Positions 62,943 through 64,000 of a DNA stretch of 64,000 nucleotides are shown in pieces. Position numbers and translations under genes: made by a program. The stretch is from Phytophthora colocasiae. Lineage: Eukaryota > Oomycota > Peronosporomycetes > Peronosporales > Peronosporaceae. Numbering within the stretch: position 1 is the stretch's first letter; each line of letters opens with the position of its first letter. Location: NCBI GenBank assembly GCA_018806915.1, contig JAGKQI010000103.1, positions 1,860,001 through 1,924,000 of the forward strand, in the 5' to 3' direction. Below the pieces are notes generated by a model. That model did not search any database and was not told where the DNA came from. It saw nothing but the letters and a program-made list of their open reading frames with translations.

Positions 62943-64000
62943 ATGTTAAGAAGCGACACAGCTCCGGTGAGGCAACAGTTGGATGGAAATCTCCGCAATG
63001 CCGAGAATGAAAGGATCGATCACCTTGAGACAAGGCTGGACGAAACCCATGATGATCTTAGGGCTTTTAGCACTAACATCAACACAACAATAAACAACAT
63101 GAGTCGCGAACTTCGAGACGAAATCGCTGCTTTGAACGACACAGTGGTTAATTTGGTACAAGGAATGACAAATTTGACCCAAGGTCTTACTCAAGTACAG
63201 CAAATGGCACAAGAAGCGCAGCGTTTGGCTCGTGCCACGCAACAGAACCTTCGTGATGACCAGGCACAACGACAACCCGTCATACCCGCAGCTACAGCTC
63301 CAGTGGGAGCTATCCCGGCTATGAATGACCATCAAGTCGCTGCAGGTGACCGAGCTGGTGGCATCTTCGAGGGACAAAGAGGATTAAACTTGCGGAAAAT
63401 GGATGTGAAACCACCGATTTTCCTCGGAGAAATCGATGGAGTGAAACTAAACAGCTTCATCTTTCAATTCGAATCGTATTTCCGGCAGAAAGGATACGAT
63501 TTACTACAACATGATGACTTGCTGGCATTCGAATTAAATCAGTGTGTGCAAAAGAATGCTCTGGTCTGGTATCAGAGATACATGACTGATGATTCATCGA
63601 GTAAGCTGTGGAGTGCGATGAAGTTGAATATGGCAATGGAATTTATGGAGCCCAACTTTATGGAAAAAAGTCGGAATCGTTTGCTGACGATCAAACAGAC
63701 TGGTGGATATACCGGGTATGTAGGCAAATTTCGAGAGCTTAACCGCATCGTGCAGGTAGATTCTCTCACGGCAATGAATGTGTTTCTCAACGGATTATCG
63801 GACGTGAACATGAAACGAGAAATACTGCGGAAGAAGCCGGTAGATTTGAACTCGGCAATTCAAGAAGGGTTTATTGAGTGGGAACTTAAAGAAAAGACAG
63901 CAGGAAATAAACCGACGGAAAACAAGTTCAAAGGCAGAAATGGAGGAAACAATTCGATGCCGAATCGACAATCAAATCCAACTGCACCTGCAGCTCGTAA
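62943..64000 (+). CDS. Gag of Ty3/gypsy-type retrotransposon, partial at window end
   Basis: The ATG at 62943 opens a frame with no stop through base 64000 (352 codons). A coiled-coil N-terminal part (DHLETRLDETHDDL, then SRELRDEIAALNDTVV) precedes a Gln-rich linker, then the retrotrans_gag core: PPIFLGEIDGVKLNSFIFQF, FELNQCVQKNALVWYQRY, MEFMEPNFMEKSRNRL, and a late RELNRIVQVDSLTAMNVFLNGL block. A basic, Gly/Asn-rich tail (KFKGRNGGNN) begins at the window end, where a nucleocapsid region would be expected. No frame damage is seen, so the element may be young. It is unrelated in sequence to the gag at 8114-9631. Protease, RT and integrase should lie just beyond the window. Confidence 0.85.
   Translation, partial: MLRSDTAPVRQQLDGNLRNAENERIDHLETRLDETHDDLRAFSTNINTTINNMSRELRDEIAALNDTVVNLVQGMTNLTQGLTQVQQMAQEAQRLARATQQNLRDDQAQRQPVIPAATAPVGAIPAMNDHQVAAGDRAGGIFEGQRGLNLRKMDVKPPIFLGEIDGVKLNSFIFQFESYFRQKGYDLLQHDDLLAFELNQCVQKNALVWYQRYMTDDSSSKLWSAMKLNMAMEFMEPNFMEKSRNRLLTIKQTGGYTGYVGKFRELNRIVQVDSLTAMNVFLNGLSDVNMKREILRKKPVDLNSAIQEGFIEWELKEKTAGNKPTENKFKGRNGGNNSMPNRQSNPTAPAAR

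Overview
The window is nuclear DNA of an oomycete, most likely Phytophthora or a close Peronosporales relative. The evidence is secreted proteins with RXLR motifs (three related copies plus one unrelated), two NLP (Nep1-like) proteins, short GT-AG introns of about 55-110 bp, compact housekeeping genes with conserved eukaryotic products, and abundant LTR, pogo, Tc1-like and LINE sequences. I cannot fix the species from sequence alone.

Layout. 1-5.1 kb: the 5' part of a pogo/Tigger-like transposase (minus), a secreted protein of unknown function (minus) and a ZIP metal transporter (plus). 5.1-11.0 kb: a complete, almost undecayed gag-only LTR retrotransposon (minus orientation) inserted directly behind the ZIP stop codon. 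11.3-16.4 kb: an RXLR effector family with helical repeats and a predicted C-terminal membrane anchor. It has two intact copies and one frameshifted copy, the last two forming a 1.3 kb head-to-head inverted duplication. 16.6-22.6 kb: gamma-glutamyltransferase, a SHIPPO/IQ protein and a secreted M14 carboxypeptidase. 22.7-27.5 kb: a broken gene with a signal peptide, a Ser/Thr-rich array of about 15 repeats of 60 residues, a jacalin-like lectin domain and an NLP domain. 27.6-28.5 kb: a TIR-flanked element. 29.2-34.7 kb: an EF-hand/E2-variant fusion, prefoldin subunit 4, a RUS1/DUF647 protein and a protein kinase. 34.7-38.1 kb: decayed transposon sequence and a perfect palindrome. 38.1-53.8 kb: a housekeeping block (PH-domain protein, PEX11, V-ATPase subunit H, UMP-CMP kinase, COG4, a sugar-phosphate-type MFS transporter, a Rieske protein, and TAF4 with TAZ zinc fingers). 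54.2-55.1 kb: a second NLP whose cytotoxicity heptapeptide has diverged. 55.5-64 kb: a foldback repeat, inverted LINE fragments, a short RXLR effector, a MITE-like element and the start of a Ty3/gypsy gag running off the window.

The housekeeping genes are split by small introns, and I reconstructed exon chains from splice signals, reading phase and family similarity. Secreted effector and toxin-family genes sit next to repeats and transposons, as expected for fast-evolving compartments of oomycete plant-pathogen genomes. The observations most worth following are the recombinant inverted effector duplication, the lectin-NLP gene whose repeat array shifts reading frame, the EF-hand/inactive-E2 fusion, the TAZ-TAF4 architecture, and the LTR element placed 4 bp behind a stop codon.
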